From: Sphaerolaimus hirsutus
Taxonomy: Eukaryota; Nematoda; Chromadorea; Monhysterida; Sphaerolaimidae
DNA: 64,000 nt
Assembly (NCBI GenBank): GCA_964036195.1
Contig: OZ038459.1
Location: 7,499,206-7,563,205 of the forward strand
Direction: 5' to 3'
Part shown: positions 20,481-31,775 of the stretch, piece by piece
How positions within the stretch are numbered: position 1 is the first letter of the stretch
Layout of the letters: the number at the start of each line of letters is the position of its first letter
The notes under the pieces: model-generated
Database searches by the model: none
Told to the model about the DNA's origin: nothing
The model's input: only the letters and a program-made list of their open reading frames with translations
Position numbers and translations under genes: made by a program

Positions 20481-20739
20481 GCCGTGTTGGTAAACTAGCG
20501 TGTACAGCCACAAATTGTCAAAGTCTATTTATTTAAACAAAAAGATGGCTATAAAAAAAAAGTTTAGAGTAAAAAAATAAATACACTTTCGCAACTGTGC
20601 TTGTTTGAAATAGAAATAGACTTTGAAATAGACTTTGAATAATTTGTCAAACTCTATTTATTTTAACAAAAAGATGGCTATAACAAAAAAAAATTGAGTA
20701 AAAAAATAAATACATTTTCGCAACTGTGCTTGTTTGAAG

Positions 20740-21781
20740 ATTCCGTTGGACGTTTGGCTTGGGTTTATGACTCCTCCTGGATGACAACATTCAAGAGTTT
20801 CGGCCACGATGCATGGATCGGTAGAGTTATCGAGTGACCGTATTTCTTCTAATAGAACGGCAGCCTCCAATAGAGCGGCACCTCAAATAGGTAGAATGGC
20901 GCGTGTTGGCACATTTTCAGCCAAGCAAAGAATAGAATGGCAGCTTCCAATAGAGCGGCATCTCGAATAGAATAGCAGGTTGAAATTATACGTTGAAAAA
21001 CATTTGAAAAGTGTGGGTGAGAACAGTCAATGTGTTTCTAACTATGATTCAGGGGTTGTTTTCACATTTAGTTTTGTTTGAATTGATGCGTTGCTATGAA
21101 AATTGTAGTCGCTGGACGCTGATTGCACTTCAATCAATTGCTGATTCAATCAACTACTACAAAATGTTGCTCATGTTTCATTAAAAATACTATGTTCGAA
21201 TGAAAAATGTGTGAAAAAGATTGATAAAAAATAGAACGAGAGCCTCCAAAAGAACGGCAGGTGAAAAAGTTGACAAAAAATGGATCGGCACACTTCTATT
21301 TATTAGAAGAAATATGGTAATAAACTAGTAACATTGCAAAATGCCTTAGGCGCTTCCGCTTGCGTATACTCGGCGGACATCACACTTAGTATGGGAACAT
21401 ACCATAACCTATCTGAATAATGAACCAAAAATTATACATTTATTTCATCACAATATTCCGTTTTTATTCTGGAAGAGTTAATTACGAAATTTATCACAAG
21501 ATTTTATTCATCAAATTATGGTAGGATTCTGCGCATACTTTGCGGTCCGCCGAGTATACGCGCAAATACGTGAACGGCAGGAATGAGAGCCGTCGGCGGT
21601 GTATACTTTTGGCAGAGTGATGACGAACAGCCGTGCGACGATGTCGTCGCTGACGGGATTGAGATAGAGGATTATGAGGCAGGCAAAAATTGCATTCGAT
21701 TCAAACACGGTGACCCGAAACTGGAGAATAAGCACTATTACGACAAACAAGATTGGGAAATATGCGAGATACGCCGGAATG
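20740..21781 (+). CDS. Receptor copy 1: partial C-type lectin domain 0
   Basis: Exons 20740-20820 and 21581-21781, entering and leaving in phase 1. The first ends ...HDAWIG and the second opens MRAVGGVYFW, giving the typical CTLD core WIG...YFW. It continues through two conserved-type cysteines to DWEICEIR, the usual CTLD ending. The N-terminal strand and first cysteine of the fold are missing, so an upstream exon is expected. The intron is almost entirely MITE (20838-21317 and 21361-21564). The acceptor at 20739 (GTTTGAAG) has a weak pyrimidine tract, so the start is less certain than the rest. Confidence 0.72.
20838..21317. mobile_element. MITE with CCGTATTTCTTCTAATA termini (pogo/Tigger-like?)
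   Basis: A 480-bp element with inverted termini CCGTATTTCTTCTAATA and TATTAGAAGAAATATGG; TA follows the right end and GA (a decayed TA) precedes the left. The interior repeats ATAGAACGGCAG/ATAGAGCGGCA words. It starts 17 bp after a receptor splice donor. The same element, same length, is at 34547-35026, so it predates the duplication. A 100-bp relative is at 61359-61458. Confidence 0.7.
21361..21564. repeat. Short inverted-repeat element ending at a receptor splice acceptor
   Basis: Terminal inverted repeats TGCGTATACTCGGCGGAC (21361-21378) and GTCCGCCGAGTATACGC (21545-21561). The right end lies 16 bp before the acceptor of the exon at 21581. The element is also present in copy 2. Confidence 0.65.
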
Positions 21782-22131
21782 GTTTGTCTGATTTTTTTGA
21801 TCGAACTTCCCACAGTTAGAACACATTTATTTTTTTATTTTTTTTATTCATTCATTCTGGTCTGATATTACTGTACTGGGCGACCGTGTGATGCAAAAAA
21901 TCTTATACCGCAAATCCTCGAATAAGAGCCCCCTCGAATAACTCCCCCTCGAATAACTCCCCCCTCGAATAACTCGCCCTTGAATAACTCCACCTGTTTA
22001 CAAGGTGAGGAAAAAATAACTCCCCCTCTTGAATACCCCCCCCTCTGGATGAAAAGGATAGAATACACAAATACAAAACAATATTAGCCTACCACAGCGA
22101 CAGCAGATACATGATGTGTATGCAGTGTATA

Positions 22132-22696
22132 TAGGGTTCAAACGGGACCGCGGTCCCGGTACATGTTGGGACTGGGGCGGTCCCGGTCCCGACACCCCAG
22201 TCCCGGTCCCGACAATTAAAAAAAGCTAGTCCCGGTCCCGGTCCCGGTCCCGACCACCCAGTCCCGGTCCCGGTCCCGGTCCCGGAATTTTATAGCGGTC
22301 CCGACATTTGATGTTAAAAACGTATTTTTCAATGACCTTTTCAAAAAAATTTGCCAGAAATGGCACTTTGTAAGCGATTTTGTAGGCACATCTGAAAATT
22401 TTGGCGCGCGAGCGCGCAAATACCCACCCAATGACTACTATGTAATTTTCCGTAATGTGACAGCGTTAGAAAGGTCCCCAACAAGACCGCGGTGCCGGTA
22501 CATGGTTCGGCAAATCCCAGTCCCAGTTCCGACCCACCAGTCCCGGCCCCGGTCCCGGTCCCGACAATTGAAAAACGCCAGTCTCGGTCCCGGTCCCGGT
22601 CCCGACCCCCCCAGTCCCGGTCCCGGTCCCGGTCCCGACATTAGAAAATTTCTGGTCCCGGTCCCGGTCCGAAAATCTGGTCCCGTTTGAACCCTA
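22132..22696. mobile_element. hAT-like MITE filled with GGTCCC arrays
   Basis: 565 bp bounded by TAGGGTTCAAACG and CGTTTGAACCCTA, with 8-bp duplications AGTGTATA at 22124-22131 and 22697-22704. Copy 2 has a single AGTGTATA and no insert, an exact empty site. The interior is mostly (C)GGTCCC simple sequence on one strand. Confidence 0.9.
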
Positions 22697-22910
22697 AGTG
22701 TATACACATCTTTTCGTTGTTGGACAGTTAAATATAATATAATACCTGAATTACATGAGTTGACAGACTGCATCCATACAATGAATTAAGTCGAAGTTTT
22801 CTGAGGAAAAATTAAGTCCCCCTTCTATCGAATAAATCCCCCTTGAATAACTCCCCGTCAAAAACTATTTTTGCTAGGCATAATCCATAATCACTAATAC
22901 TCATTTTAAG

Positions 22911-25196
22911 GCCTTAATGAACGATGTCCACTGCACATGCCTTCTTCGTGCAAATACGACGCCAAAAGTGGCAAAGTCTACTTCGCCACGCCCGAACGGG
23001 CTGATACAGCCACTGGGGCTATTGCGCACTGCGCCAATTACTTTGGTGCAACTGCTCCAGTCTTCACGAATTTCGAGCTACTGCACGCCGTGCGTGACTT
23101 GGGGCTCAGCTCGACAATATATGGTGTCAGTTTCTTGGCCTGAAAACTACCGTATTTGCTCAAAAAATGCCCCTGGTGTTATTTGACAGTTGATTGAACT
23201 CAGTTCAATCAAGAATCATCTACTACACACACCTGGGGAAAAAAATTTTCATCAGGCTTTTTTGAGGGGGAACTATTCAAGGGGGTGGGGAAATTATTTA
23301 AGGCGGGATCATTATTTCATCAGAAGTTTCTATCAGTTCATACAAAAAAAAACATGCTTTAATATCACAATGACATGCCATTTTTATTCAAATTGGATAT
23401 AAAGCCGGGATTTCAGCTCAGAAGCATTTGAAGTGAAATGATGACTAACGATGGCAAACCTCCCAGAAAAAGTATTCAAATTTTAAAGTGTTTTTTTCTA
23501 AAATGAATTTTCGAATTTTTGAATTTTTTCCCAAATTAATTTTCGAATTTCAAATTTAATTTTCGAATTTTCGAATCTTTTTTGACAATTTTCTAATTTT
23601 TTAGAAAAAGATTGAATTTGAAGCTTAAAACACAGTATTTGGACTGTTTTCTTGTTTGGAGCCCCTTTTAACCTTAATTTCACTGTAAATGAAGCATGAC
23701 ATGACAGTTTCACTTCACTTTCACATGACAAATGGTAGAAACACTTACCGTACTTCCTCGTATTACCTACCCCCCCCCCCGGGAGTTTATTTTTTCAGAG
23801 TGGAAATTTTTAGTGGGGTTAAACGAGGGGGGGGGGGTATTTCGAGGGGGGGTCATGAAAATTCATAGTGCCCATTTTGTTGGGGGGTAATTCGAGAGTG
23901 GGGTATTGCGAGGGGGGGGTATTTCGAGGAAATACAGTATATGGATCAGTTTGCACCGTTTTTGCTTGGGCTGAATGCCTTCCAAAAAACGTTTGCGTGA
24001 ATGCCCCTCGGAAGACCCGCGAGCGATTTTTTTGATGAACCGGCATCTGTAACCGCGGAAGTAGAGCGCCGCGTTTCTTTCAATTGTTTGTGTGGCGCTG
24101 TGCACTTCTAAACGGATTTGATGGGGTCCACCGCTGCGCCACGGACGCCATTTCAATGTTTTTTAATGTGTGTTTTTTCATTACATGAGACTTTTTCAGA
24201 CCCACCGCATATCAATTGTTGCTTTATTTAGCACGCTGAACTTAAGACTGCATTTTGTCGCCTTGAATTACCTGAAAAATTCTAAAACTATTTTTGAATT
24301 TTCGAATTTTCGAATTTTTTGAATTCTGAGGTACAGCGTTGAAATTTCAGAATTAGATAATTCTAGTAATTGTGTGTAATGTCCCCAAAACATTAAGAAA
24401 AAATTATTATTTAATAAGTTATTTATTTTATGTCAAAATGTACACATTTTATGTCAACAACAAAAATTTTGAGTTAAAATTAATAACTACTTAAATAATG
24501 ATTAGTTTACAAAAAAAATTTTGGGACAACACACAATTACTAGAACTATCTAGTAATTCTGAAATTTCACCGCTGTATCTTTGTCTTTTGTGTTGTAATC
24601 AATTTTACGACATAATTTTATGTCATCATTTCACGTCAAACGCCGCTGAGCATAGGCGGCGCAAGGTCCCAATTTGTGCTTGTGACATTCACAATCACAT
24701 TGGCCAAAATTTGACCTTGTGACACTTTTTACTAGGTAAACTAGGTATTTCTGCTTGTGACACCGAAAATTCCGCTTGTGACATTCACAAGCGCACAAGC
24801 ACTTGCGCCACCTATGCCGCTGAGCTGTAATCCCGGCTTAACAAATAAATCATATGCCCTAAGGGAGGAATTATTCAAGCAAATACAGGATCTGTGAAAT
24901 TAAGCCGTCGCAAAGCAATTTTGCCAAAAGCTAAAAAAATCGTTTAAAAAATGCAAACGCATCGCAGGGCAATATAGGGATGATTTGGCTGTCTGCCAGC
25001 CGCGCGCCACCGAGCACAGTCTGGACGTGGCCCAATGGCGTGCCTTTTGACTGCGCCTTTTTCAGACCAACAGAGCCGAATGAAATGTACAGTGACGAAG
25101 ACATCTGTCTGATGTTCCCGACATATGGAGGTGTCGGAGTCTCTGATGCACGATGTCCGACCATTATTAACGTCGACTTTCCAGCTTTTTGTGAAT
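22911..25196 (+). CDS. Receptor copy 1: C-type lectin domain 1 (EPN type)
   Basis: Exons 22911-23123 (N half) and 24978-25196 (C half); phase 1 in, phase 1 out. The N half runs from CPLHMPSSCKYD to the first long helix. The C half has IWLSASR, a Trp-rich core (VWTWPNG), the Ca2+/sugar motif EPN (FRPTEPNEMY) and the closing FCE. EPN is the motif of mannose-type CTLDs, but the usual partner WND is not obvious (VDF in its place), so Ca2+-dependent sugar binding is not assured. The intron of about 1.85 kb carries MITEs at 23748-23937 and 24651-24816. Confidence 0.85.
23444..24310. mobile_element. Truncated hAT-like MITE (TAACGATGGCAAAC family)
   Basis: Left part of the element complete at 36912-37880 in copy 2. 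The interior is AATTTTCGAATTT-rich. In copy 1 the right terminus and the duplicated target are deleted. A TA-type MITE (23748-23937) is nested inside. Confidence 0.7.
23748..23937. mobile_element. TA-type MITE, CCGTACTTCCTCG termini
   Basis: 190 bp flanked by TA (23746-23747 and 23938-23939), ends CCGTACTTCCTCG and CGAGGAAATACAG, interior of C-run/G-run GGGGTATTTCGAG repeats. Copy 2 counterpart: 37213-37392. Confidence 0.75.
24651..24816. mobile_element. hAT MITE (CATAGGCGGCGCAAG), copy 1 only
   Basis: 166 bp, termini CATAGGCGGCGCAAG and CTTGCGCCACCTATG, 8-bp duplication CCGCTGAG at 24643-24650 and 24817-24824. Copy 2 has the empty site (CCGCTGAG once, at 38243-38250). A relative with its own 8-bp duplication is at 51711-51896. 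Confidence 0.93.
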
Positions 25197-25243
25197 GTTT
25201 GTTGTCTACTACTCTACTATGGCCCTTTATATACATATTTAGG

Positions 25244-25531
25244 ATTAGGGTGTCAACTTTCCGTTTTCCGTTTCCGCTTTCCGCAGGCAAAAATTTTACC
25301 GTTCCCATTCCGTTTTCCGGCTAATGCATAAATTTTTCAGTATCTGTTTCCGTTTGCGGGCACGTGCAAAACTTTTTCCGTTTCCGGTTTCCGCAGGTAA
25401 ACTTGTTCGGTTTCCGTTTTCCCGCAGTGCAAAAAATTACCGTTTCTTTTCGTTTCCGTTTTCCAGCAAGTGCAAATTTGTGTCGTTTCTGTTTCCGTTA
25501 AAAAAATTTGTTGACACCCTAATTATGATGC
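25244..25531. mobile_element. MITE with TAGGGTGTCAAC termini and TTTCCG arrays
   Basis: Ends TAGGGTGTCAAC and GTTGACACCCTA; interior is degenerate TTTCCGTTTTCCG with GCAAGTGCAAA words. Flanking octamers match only partly (TTTAGGAT / ATTATGAT), consistent with age. Present in both copies (copy 2 about 38672-38953). Confidence 0.75.
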
Positions 25532-26020
25532 TTGGCGTTGGCACCCACTATGCACAAATTTAAGAGCGTTGATATTTGTTTGGTAGCTTAGTGTGGTTGT
25601 GCAGGTGGTTTTTGTTGACACCACCCTGGTTTCAGCTGCATAGGCGTTGTCGATATCCAACGAATGCTAAACTGCACAACAAAAATTACAAAAAAACGAC
25701 ATAGGTATATTTAGCCACAGATTCTCATATTCTCATAATTATCATTTCAGCGGACAATTTTGAGTAAATTTTAAAAAAGTCGTGAGAAACATATACACTT
25801 ACATTTTATGCATTGAAAGGATCTGCTTTGAAACCATACGATCTGCATCAGAATCTTTTAAAAATTGATTTTATTTGTTGTGTGTGTCAGAGAGCCAATG
25901 CCAATGGATTTTCATCAATCCTAATAAGATGTGAGCCAATGTCAAACTTTTTCAATTTCTCATTTCATTTCCACATTAATGCACTTAAAAAAGTACATCG
26001 ATCGGTGTGTCCAACCCCAG

Positions 26021-26576
26021 ACTCTGATATCTGCGCACACTTGAACTACGGTGATACCACCGGCCTGCTGCCCAATGCGCCAGCCGCGCCGGACATCAGT
26101 TTCACGTTCAGTGGCACGTGCTACTTCGTGCCCGCGGCCCAGGCGGACGAAGGCGGTGCGCTGGCAGAGTGCCAAAAACACAACCTGCATGCTGAATTGG
26201 CTATACTGCAACATGCGTCCGCATTGGCTGAAGCCAGATCTCATCTGGTCAGTATTTTTCATCGGCGCGACCTTTGTGTTCTAAGTCCGTTTTCTACACT
26301 TTTAGTATTGGAAAACTTGAAAACTTTTTATTTTTGTCAGAATCAGGTTTTGCTGGGAAATCAATGCTTTTCAGGATTCTAGTGAAGGTTACTTGATCGG
26401 ACTGAGAAAAGCGTCGGGGGGAGTCTGGAAGTGGTCTGATGGCACGGAACTTGATCCGCTATCAAACTTGGCTATAGATACATCTGTATCCTGTGCTCGA
26501 GCTTACAAGGATTTTCCTACACCCTTTGTGGCATCTGATTGTACTCTTTCTACATCTGTGATGTGCCAACTTCAAG
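26021..26576 (+). CDS. Receptor copy 1: C-type lectin domain 2
   Basis: Exons 26021-26247 (phase 1 in, 0 out) and 26375-26576 (0 in, 1 out). The N half has FSGTCYFVPAAQADEGGALA, the typical CTLD start with helix 1. The C half has YLIGLRKASGGVWKWSDG and ends CTLSTSVMCQLQG, a classical CTLD close. The sugar-site position reads ELD rather than EPN/QPD. An alternative acceptor at 25993 would add nine codons; 26021 is preferred because CCAACCCCAG is the better acceptor. Confidence 0.85.
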
Positions 26577-26810
26577 GTAATTTATTTATTTATAACCATG
26601 AGAAATTTGGATTTATTCAGATGTATTTTTCTTGGGAAATCCAAAGATAGTGCAAAAGGATTTTCAGCTCTCATGGCTCAGGATCAGCTTTCATGGCATT
26701 TTGCCATTGTTAACCATGATTTGCAAAAACTTTGTATTTTAAATCTTGAGTTACAATTTTATATTACGGACAAAATTGGTTATGATTTTTTTGACAATGT
26801 TCCTCCAAAG

Positions 26811-27034
26811 TAGTGATGGAAAAGTGCCATGGCGCTAGCGCCAAAGGCAAAAGCACCACGGCGCTTTTGGCGCTTGGCGCTATTTTTGGCTGTCGCTGGG
26901 AACAAAATGCCTGGCGCTAGCGCCAAAGCGAAAAGCGCCATGGCACTTTAGGCGGTAAGCGCCATTTTGCTCTGGCGCCATCGGCGCTTGGCACTGGTGT
27001 TCGGGACAGCGCCATGGCACTTTTTCCATCACTA
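26811..27034. mobile_element. hAT-like MITE filled with GGCGCTTTTGGCGC arrays
   Basis: 224 bp with ends TAGTGATGGAAAAG and TTTTTCCATCACTA and 8-bp duplication CTCCAAAG at 26803-26810 and 27035-27042. The interior is degenerate GCGCCATGGCGC/GCGCTTTTGGCGC. Copy 2 counterpart is about 40097-40314. Confidence 0.9.
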
Positions 27035-27114
27035 CTCCAAAGTTACTTAGTCACATTCAAGTTTGCTAGCTGAGTGAGTCAAAAATCATTTCTTGTTGTC
27101 TCATAGTGCTACAG

Positions 27115-28221
27115 TATTGGAGACTAGTTCCCCGGCACTACATAAAAACATTTGTGATGCAGGGCCGCATGTGAATCCGCTCGTGGTGCATAGTGGTCAG
27201 TGTGAAGTGCTACCAGACTGGGATCCAGTCGACCCATACACTGTCCCCACGAATGAAGCCTGTGTGAATTTGAATGGCGACAACTACTTCATCACGTCCA
27301 GCACCTTCCAAACGTGGCCTCAGGCCATCCGCGGTTGTGCTGATTTTGGCGCTTCAATTGCAAAATTGGACTCGGGCCAAGAGCTGGTTACGTTGCTTCA
27401 ACTGGTAGCTACTGCGGGAATCCCACAGACAGAGGTGCGGTCCGCGCATCGCCAATTCACCATAGTTGTTAAAACTTATTTGCGCTTACTGAAAAATATG
27501 TATACATAAGTACATAAGTAAATACGTTTACGTTTTCTCCGGAACGAATATCTGTACCCTTTACGTGTACTTTTTGTACATGTGTACAGAAAATGTTATA
27601 TACAAAAAAAATTTGTGTTGCATAAATTGCAGAACTACTCAAATGAATTGAAATGGCTGCGAAAATACACCGAAGTTGCGACGGGTACGGGAAAGTGACA
27701 ACTCTCACTTATACTTTTACTCACATTTATGTTTTCCTGGTTACACAATCGAAAGAAATAACTCACTTCTATGTACATTTTGCCTGAATAAAAATGCCGG
27801 GGTTTACGTTTTCTCAGCTTTCACGCGATGGAAAAGTAAAAATGCTTACTTTACGTTTTCTGTACTCAGGGATGAGTAAAAAGATACTTTATGTTTACGT
27901 TTACTTTGAAAAACGTTCAGTACTTTAACAACTCTGCAATTCACATATCCTCCTTCAACCGAAGTAATAGACCATTCACTCACATCAATTCTCCTCTATG
28001 GCAGCAAATCCTCACGTCGATTCACTTCAACGCGGGGGCGTGGCGTTATCTGTCCCGCTCGGAAGCGACCGACGTTCCCTGGGCGCCCGGGCAACCCGAC
28101 AGTCCTGAGACCACTTGGTGTGCTGCAGCGGCTTGCAGCTCAGACCAGTGCAGCTACTCGAGTGTCAGCTGCGACGGCACAGAGTCCGCGGCGTACAGGG
28201 CACTTTGTGTCCTCAATGATG
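27115..28221 (+). CDS. Receptor copy 1: C-type lectin domain 3 (QPD type)
   Basis: Exons 27115-27434 (phase 1 in, 0 out) and 28005-28221 (0 in, 1 out). The N half contains GDNYFITSSTFQTWPQAIRG and an AKLDSGQELVTLL helix. The C half has the motif WAPGQPD followed by cysteines and closes YRALCVLND. QPD at this place is the galactose-type signature. No clear WND follows, so binding is inferred only weakly. Confidence 0.85.
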
Positions 28222-28392
28222 GTTCGATTTGGGGGAGGGGAGCTATGCAAATTCACCCATGTTTGCTATGATGACTTGGTAAAACCGTTTCTTAGAGCTT
28301 CATAGACAGCACTTTCGGTGGGGTTGAGGAGGGGGTTGGGGGGTATGCATACAAGTCAACAGACATCCACTTTTCAATTTTGATCACTGCAG

Positions 28393-29299
28393 AACATCTC
28401 AACGACGACCCATGTTCGTCAGTAGCCAGCGCCAGTGCCGGCCCACTGCATGACGTTACTTCCGCATCGTGCTTCTACACAACACCTGATCCGCCCATGG
28501 AAAGCCCACACAACACGATCACGGCTGGCATCCGGCACTGCAACGAGTTGGGGGGAGGCACGTTGGCCACGCTGTTCAACACCACACTCAAGCAGATGGT
28601 GCAGAAGCACTGGGCTGGCAAAATATTTGGATCGGTCAGTTGTCATTTTTGAGCAAATTACTGTATTTGCTTGAATAATTCCTCTGGGTAATTATTTTTT
28701 CTATTGACTTTTTTGAGGGGGAACTATTTCGGGCAGTGGGGAGGGGATTATAAAAGCGAAGGAATTTTTTCTCTCCAGAATTTTCAAGCATTTCTAACAA
28801 CAAATTACACCAAATATGCTTTATTGACACAATATTTTTTTGTTAAAATTCGGCACAACAAATTGATCAAATCTCTTAAGGAGGAATTATTCAAGGGGGA
28901 ATAATTATTTCCCCACCCTTCATACAGCGGGGGGGGATTATTCGAGAGGGGGAATCATTCAAGGGGGAACTATTCAAGGAAGCACGGTATTAGGTATTTG
29001 ATTTCATGTAGTTGTATGAGTAAACATCTTTTCCTCTCCACGATAGGGTGCGAGCAGTTTTCTCAACATTGGCCTCTATCGAAATTCCTTATTGGATACA
29101 AGCAGTGCATGCGAGAAGCCGCACGCGCACTGGTTTTGGATTGGCGGGGCCCCGCTGCCCACTGACAGGAGCCTGTGGGAGACGGATTTTGACACAACCA
29201 TCGCAGATGAAACTTGTGCTGGCATAAATCCCACAGTGCCTGAATATGTGAACACCCCTTGTAATATAAATGCACCAAACTTGTGCCGCAGGAGGGTCT
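28393..29299 (+). CDS. Receptor copy 1: C-type lectin domain 4
   Basis: Exons 28393-28634 (phase 1 in, 0 out) and 29047-29299 (0 in, 1 out). The N half has SASCFYTTPDPPMESPHNT and a helix ending LATLFNTTLKQMVQKHW. The C half has HWFWIGGAPLPTDRSLW and closes NAPNLCRRRV. The donor chosen is GTGAGT at 29300, which sets phase 1 and matches the next exon; GTCTGT at 29296 is a poorer choice. The intron carries a TA-type MITE (28661-28987). Confidence 0.85.
28661..28987. mobile_element. TA-type MITE, CTGTATTTGCTTGAATAA end
   Basis: 327 bp flanked by TA, with ends CTGTATTTGCTTGAATAATT and GAACTATTCAAGGAAGCACG. The counterpart in copy 2 is 42310-42620. Confidence 0.65.
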
Positions 29300-29334
29300 G
29301 TGAGTTTTTGTTGGGTTCTACTTGTTTTTACAGT

Positions 29335-31485
29335 ATTTATTTTTATTTAACACACATACCATGGCTGGCCCTACAAGTCAAGGGCATAAAATACAAACAG
29401 AAAGAAAAAATATAGAACTGACATCTAGTCGGACAATAAAAAAAAAGTTGAGAACAATAATTGTAATAATAATAATAATACACACATTTTCTAAGGCATA
29501 GCATTGGATTGAATAATACACATTTGCAGACTTAAGCAGAATTTTCACTGAACAATTGTAAAATTTAAAAAATGATTGACCTAATACGCATAATAAGGGT
29601 ATACGTGATACAAACAAACAGATATATGTACGCGAGATACATAACTTATTCAACTGTTAAACTACCTAGAAAACAACCAGGGCCCTGGATTTACGTAATG
29701 AAATACTTATAAACACCTTCCCGGACAAGTTCACCACCCATTTTTTTATTCCACTTCGAATGCAATATCTCCATCCATGGGAGTGTTATAATGCTGAAAC
29801 TTTGTATATATTAAGTTCTAAGACCCCCTTACTCCCCAACAATGGGGGGAGGTGCGGCGACTTACTACAGGGTGGGTCGCCCTATATGCAAAAAAATTTT
29901 GTGACGTTTTTGGTGTCCCAAGCAAGTTCACCACACACTTGATTAGCTACACTTTGAAGGCTATATCTCCAGCTGTGAGGGCGGTAGAAAGCTGAAATTT
30001 GGGGGATGTCTTGCCAACAATCCCCCTCACAATACACCAGTGGGGCGGCTGCCAACGACCCACTAAAGCACAGGTTACTGCATATAAATTTGATAAATTT
30101 TTTAAGAACAACCCAAGTGTCCCAAGCAAGTTCGCCACCCAACTGCATTATAAAAAAATGTTGTGAGAACATACCTGATATAAAATTCAATCAGATATGA
30201 ACCCTAGTTCTGCTCATTAAAATTTTTTCAGTAGGGCACCCACCCTGTCCCATAAACAGCAGATTGAAAATTTCACTTTAAACCAATTTTTTGTATCACA
30301 CTTAAAAAGTTGGTTTACAAAGTTCACTAGGGGAGGGTCTAAGGTTCAAAGTTATGTAAACAACATAACCTCTAAAATGCTTCCATAAGGAAATTTATTT
30401 GGGGTGAATGAAAAAGTGACAATTTTGTCAAATTTTCTTCCTGAAATGACATCATTTTGACATCATAGAATTCACCCCAAGTAAATTTCCTTATGGAAGC
30501 ATTTTAGAGGTTATGTTGTTTACATAACTTTGAACCTTAGACCCTCCCCTAGTGAACTTTGTAAACCAACTTTTTAAGTGTGATACAAAAAATTGGTTTA
30601 AAGTGAAATTTTCAGTCGGCTGTTTTTGGGACAGGGTGGGTGCCCTACGGAAAAAATTTTTTTGGCTGAAATAGTGTTCCAACCCGATTCATTTTTATAT
30701 TAGGTATGTTGTTGCAACATTTTTTTTATGTAGTTGGGTGATGAACTTGTTTTGGGACACTTGGGCTGTTTTTAGAAAATGGTTAACTTTATATGCAGTG
30801 ACCCATGCTTTAGTGGGTCATTGGCAGCCGCCCCACTGGTGGATCGTGAAGGGGGTTGTTGGCAAGACATCCCCCAAATTTCAGCTTTATACCGCCTTCA
30901 CAGCTGGAGATATGGCTCTTGTAGTGTAGCCAATCAAGTGGGTGGTGAACTTGTTTGGGACACCAAAAACGCCAAAAAAATTGTTGCATATAGGGTGACC
31001 CACCCTGTAGTGAGTCGCCGCACCTCCCCCATTGTTGGGGAGTAGAGGGGTCTTACAACTTTATATATACAAAGTTTCAGCTTTATAACACCCCCATGGA
31101 CGGAGATATTGCATTCGAAGTGAAATAAAAAAATGGGTGGTGAACTTGTCCGGGAAGGTGTTTATTACACATATCAGAGCAGAGCAGTTTTTTAGCAGAC
31201 TCTTCTAGTAAGAGATGACTTACATGTGGAAGTTAAAATCCCAGTACAAGTCTAATCTAATCGATCAGATTGTTGTATTTCATCTTGACTGCACAATTGG
31301 AATTTAAAATTTTATGTTTTAAGAAGGTAGAAATACATAAAAATGCAATACAATACGTTATCATAAGTGGGCTAGCTGAACATAGTTTTTACAGCATATT
31401 AGAGGCCAGCTATGTAGGTGTCTAATGCCTTAATGTGAGTGGAGATTAGTCTTCTCGACTTTGCGCAACTAATCTGTGAAGTATG
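29335..31485. mobile_element. Insertion private to copy 1, containing a 1.46-kb foldback
   Basis: Copy 2 lacks this stretch: the stalk-exon upstream sequence is contiguous there, near 43845. Short TATTTAT words at both ends may be the target duplication. The core 29709-31165 is one long palindrome. The left flank read on the minus strand ends in AAATAAAAATAAAT, reminiscent of a retroposon 3' end, but no ORF is recognised. Confidence 0.65.
29709..31165. repeat. 1.46-kb foldback (near-palindrome)
   Basis: The left half from ATAAACACCTTCCCGGACAA (29709) is the imperfect reverse complement of the right half ending at 31165, turning near 30437. Inner arms are also complementary (about 30318-30400 with 30475-30560). 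No transposase-like frame. Confidence 0.85.
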
Positions 31486-31629
31486 TATTTATGATTCTAA
31501 TGATACTCGTTTTTGATGCTGATATTCTATCTATTTTACTGAACTTGTCGATTTTGTGTATAATACACAGATCCATTATCCAAACCTCGTGTAAATACAA
31601 TTCGAAGTGCCTATCAAAAGTGTGCGCAG

Positions 31630-31775
31630 CCACACTGGGAGCATCGTGCACGCCGATGACGAGCAGCAGCACGTCCACGCCCACCACCACCAGCACGTCC
31701 ATGCCCACCTCCACCGGCACGTCCACGCCCACCTCCACCAGCACGTCCACGCCCACCTCCACCAGCACGATCACT
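31630..31775 (+). CDS. Receptor copy 1: Ser/Thr/Pro-rich stalk exon
   Basis: 146 bp, phase 1 in and phase 0 out. It encodes LGASCTPM followed by a run of TSTPTSTS-type repeats, probably an O-glycosylated mucin-like stalk. The acceptor is GTGCGCAG and the donor GTGAGT. The copy 2 version is exactly 72 bp (24 codons) shorter. The phase-0 exit fits the EGF exon at 52312 but not any lectin-start exon of copy 2. Confidence 0.75.

Larger units (their letters stand above)
19134..20515. other. Gene-poor spacer between gene 1 and the receptor gene
   Basis: Immediately after the stop of gene 1 is a plausible 3' UTR with AATAAA at 19281-19286. Beyond it the DNA is AT-rich with no supported exon. It holds a 110-bp tandem duplication (19681-19898), a cluster of GACGCGTCGC words (about 20233-20350) and a 21-bp-arm inverted repeat (20415-20480). 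A 5' exon completing the first lectin domain of the receptor is expected upstream of 20740 but I could not find it here. Confidence 0.5.

Noticed and set aside
20658..20870. Minus-strand 70-aa ORF (and its copy 2 twin) as a transposase fragment
   Set aside because: The same DNA on the plus strand reads as a lectin exon with splice sites and correct phase; the minus frame runs into a MITE end.
22140..22690. CRISPR-like or minisatellite array of GGTCCC
   Set aside because: No constant-length spacers; it lies within a bounded element with an 8-bp target duplication in a eukaryotic intron.
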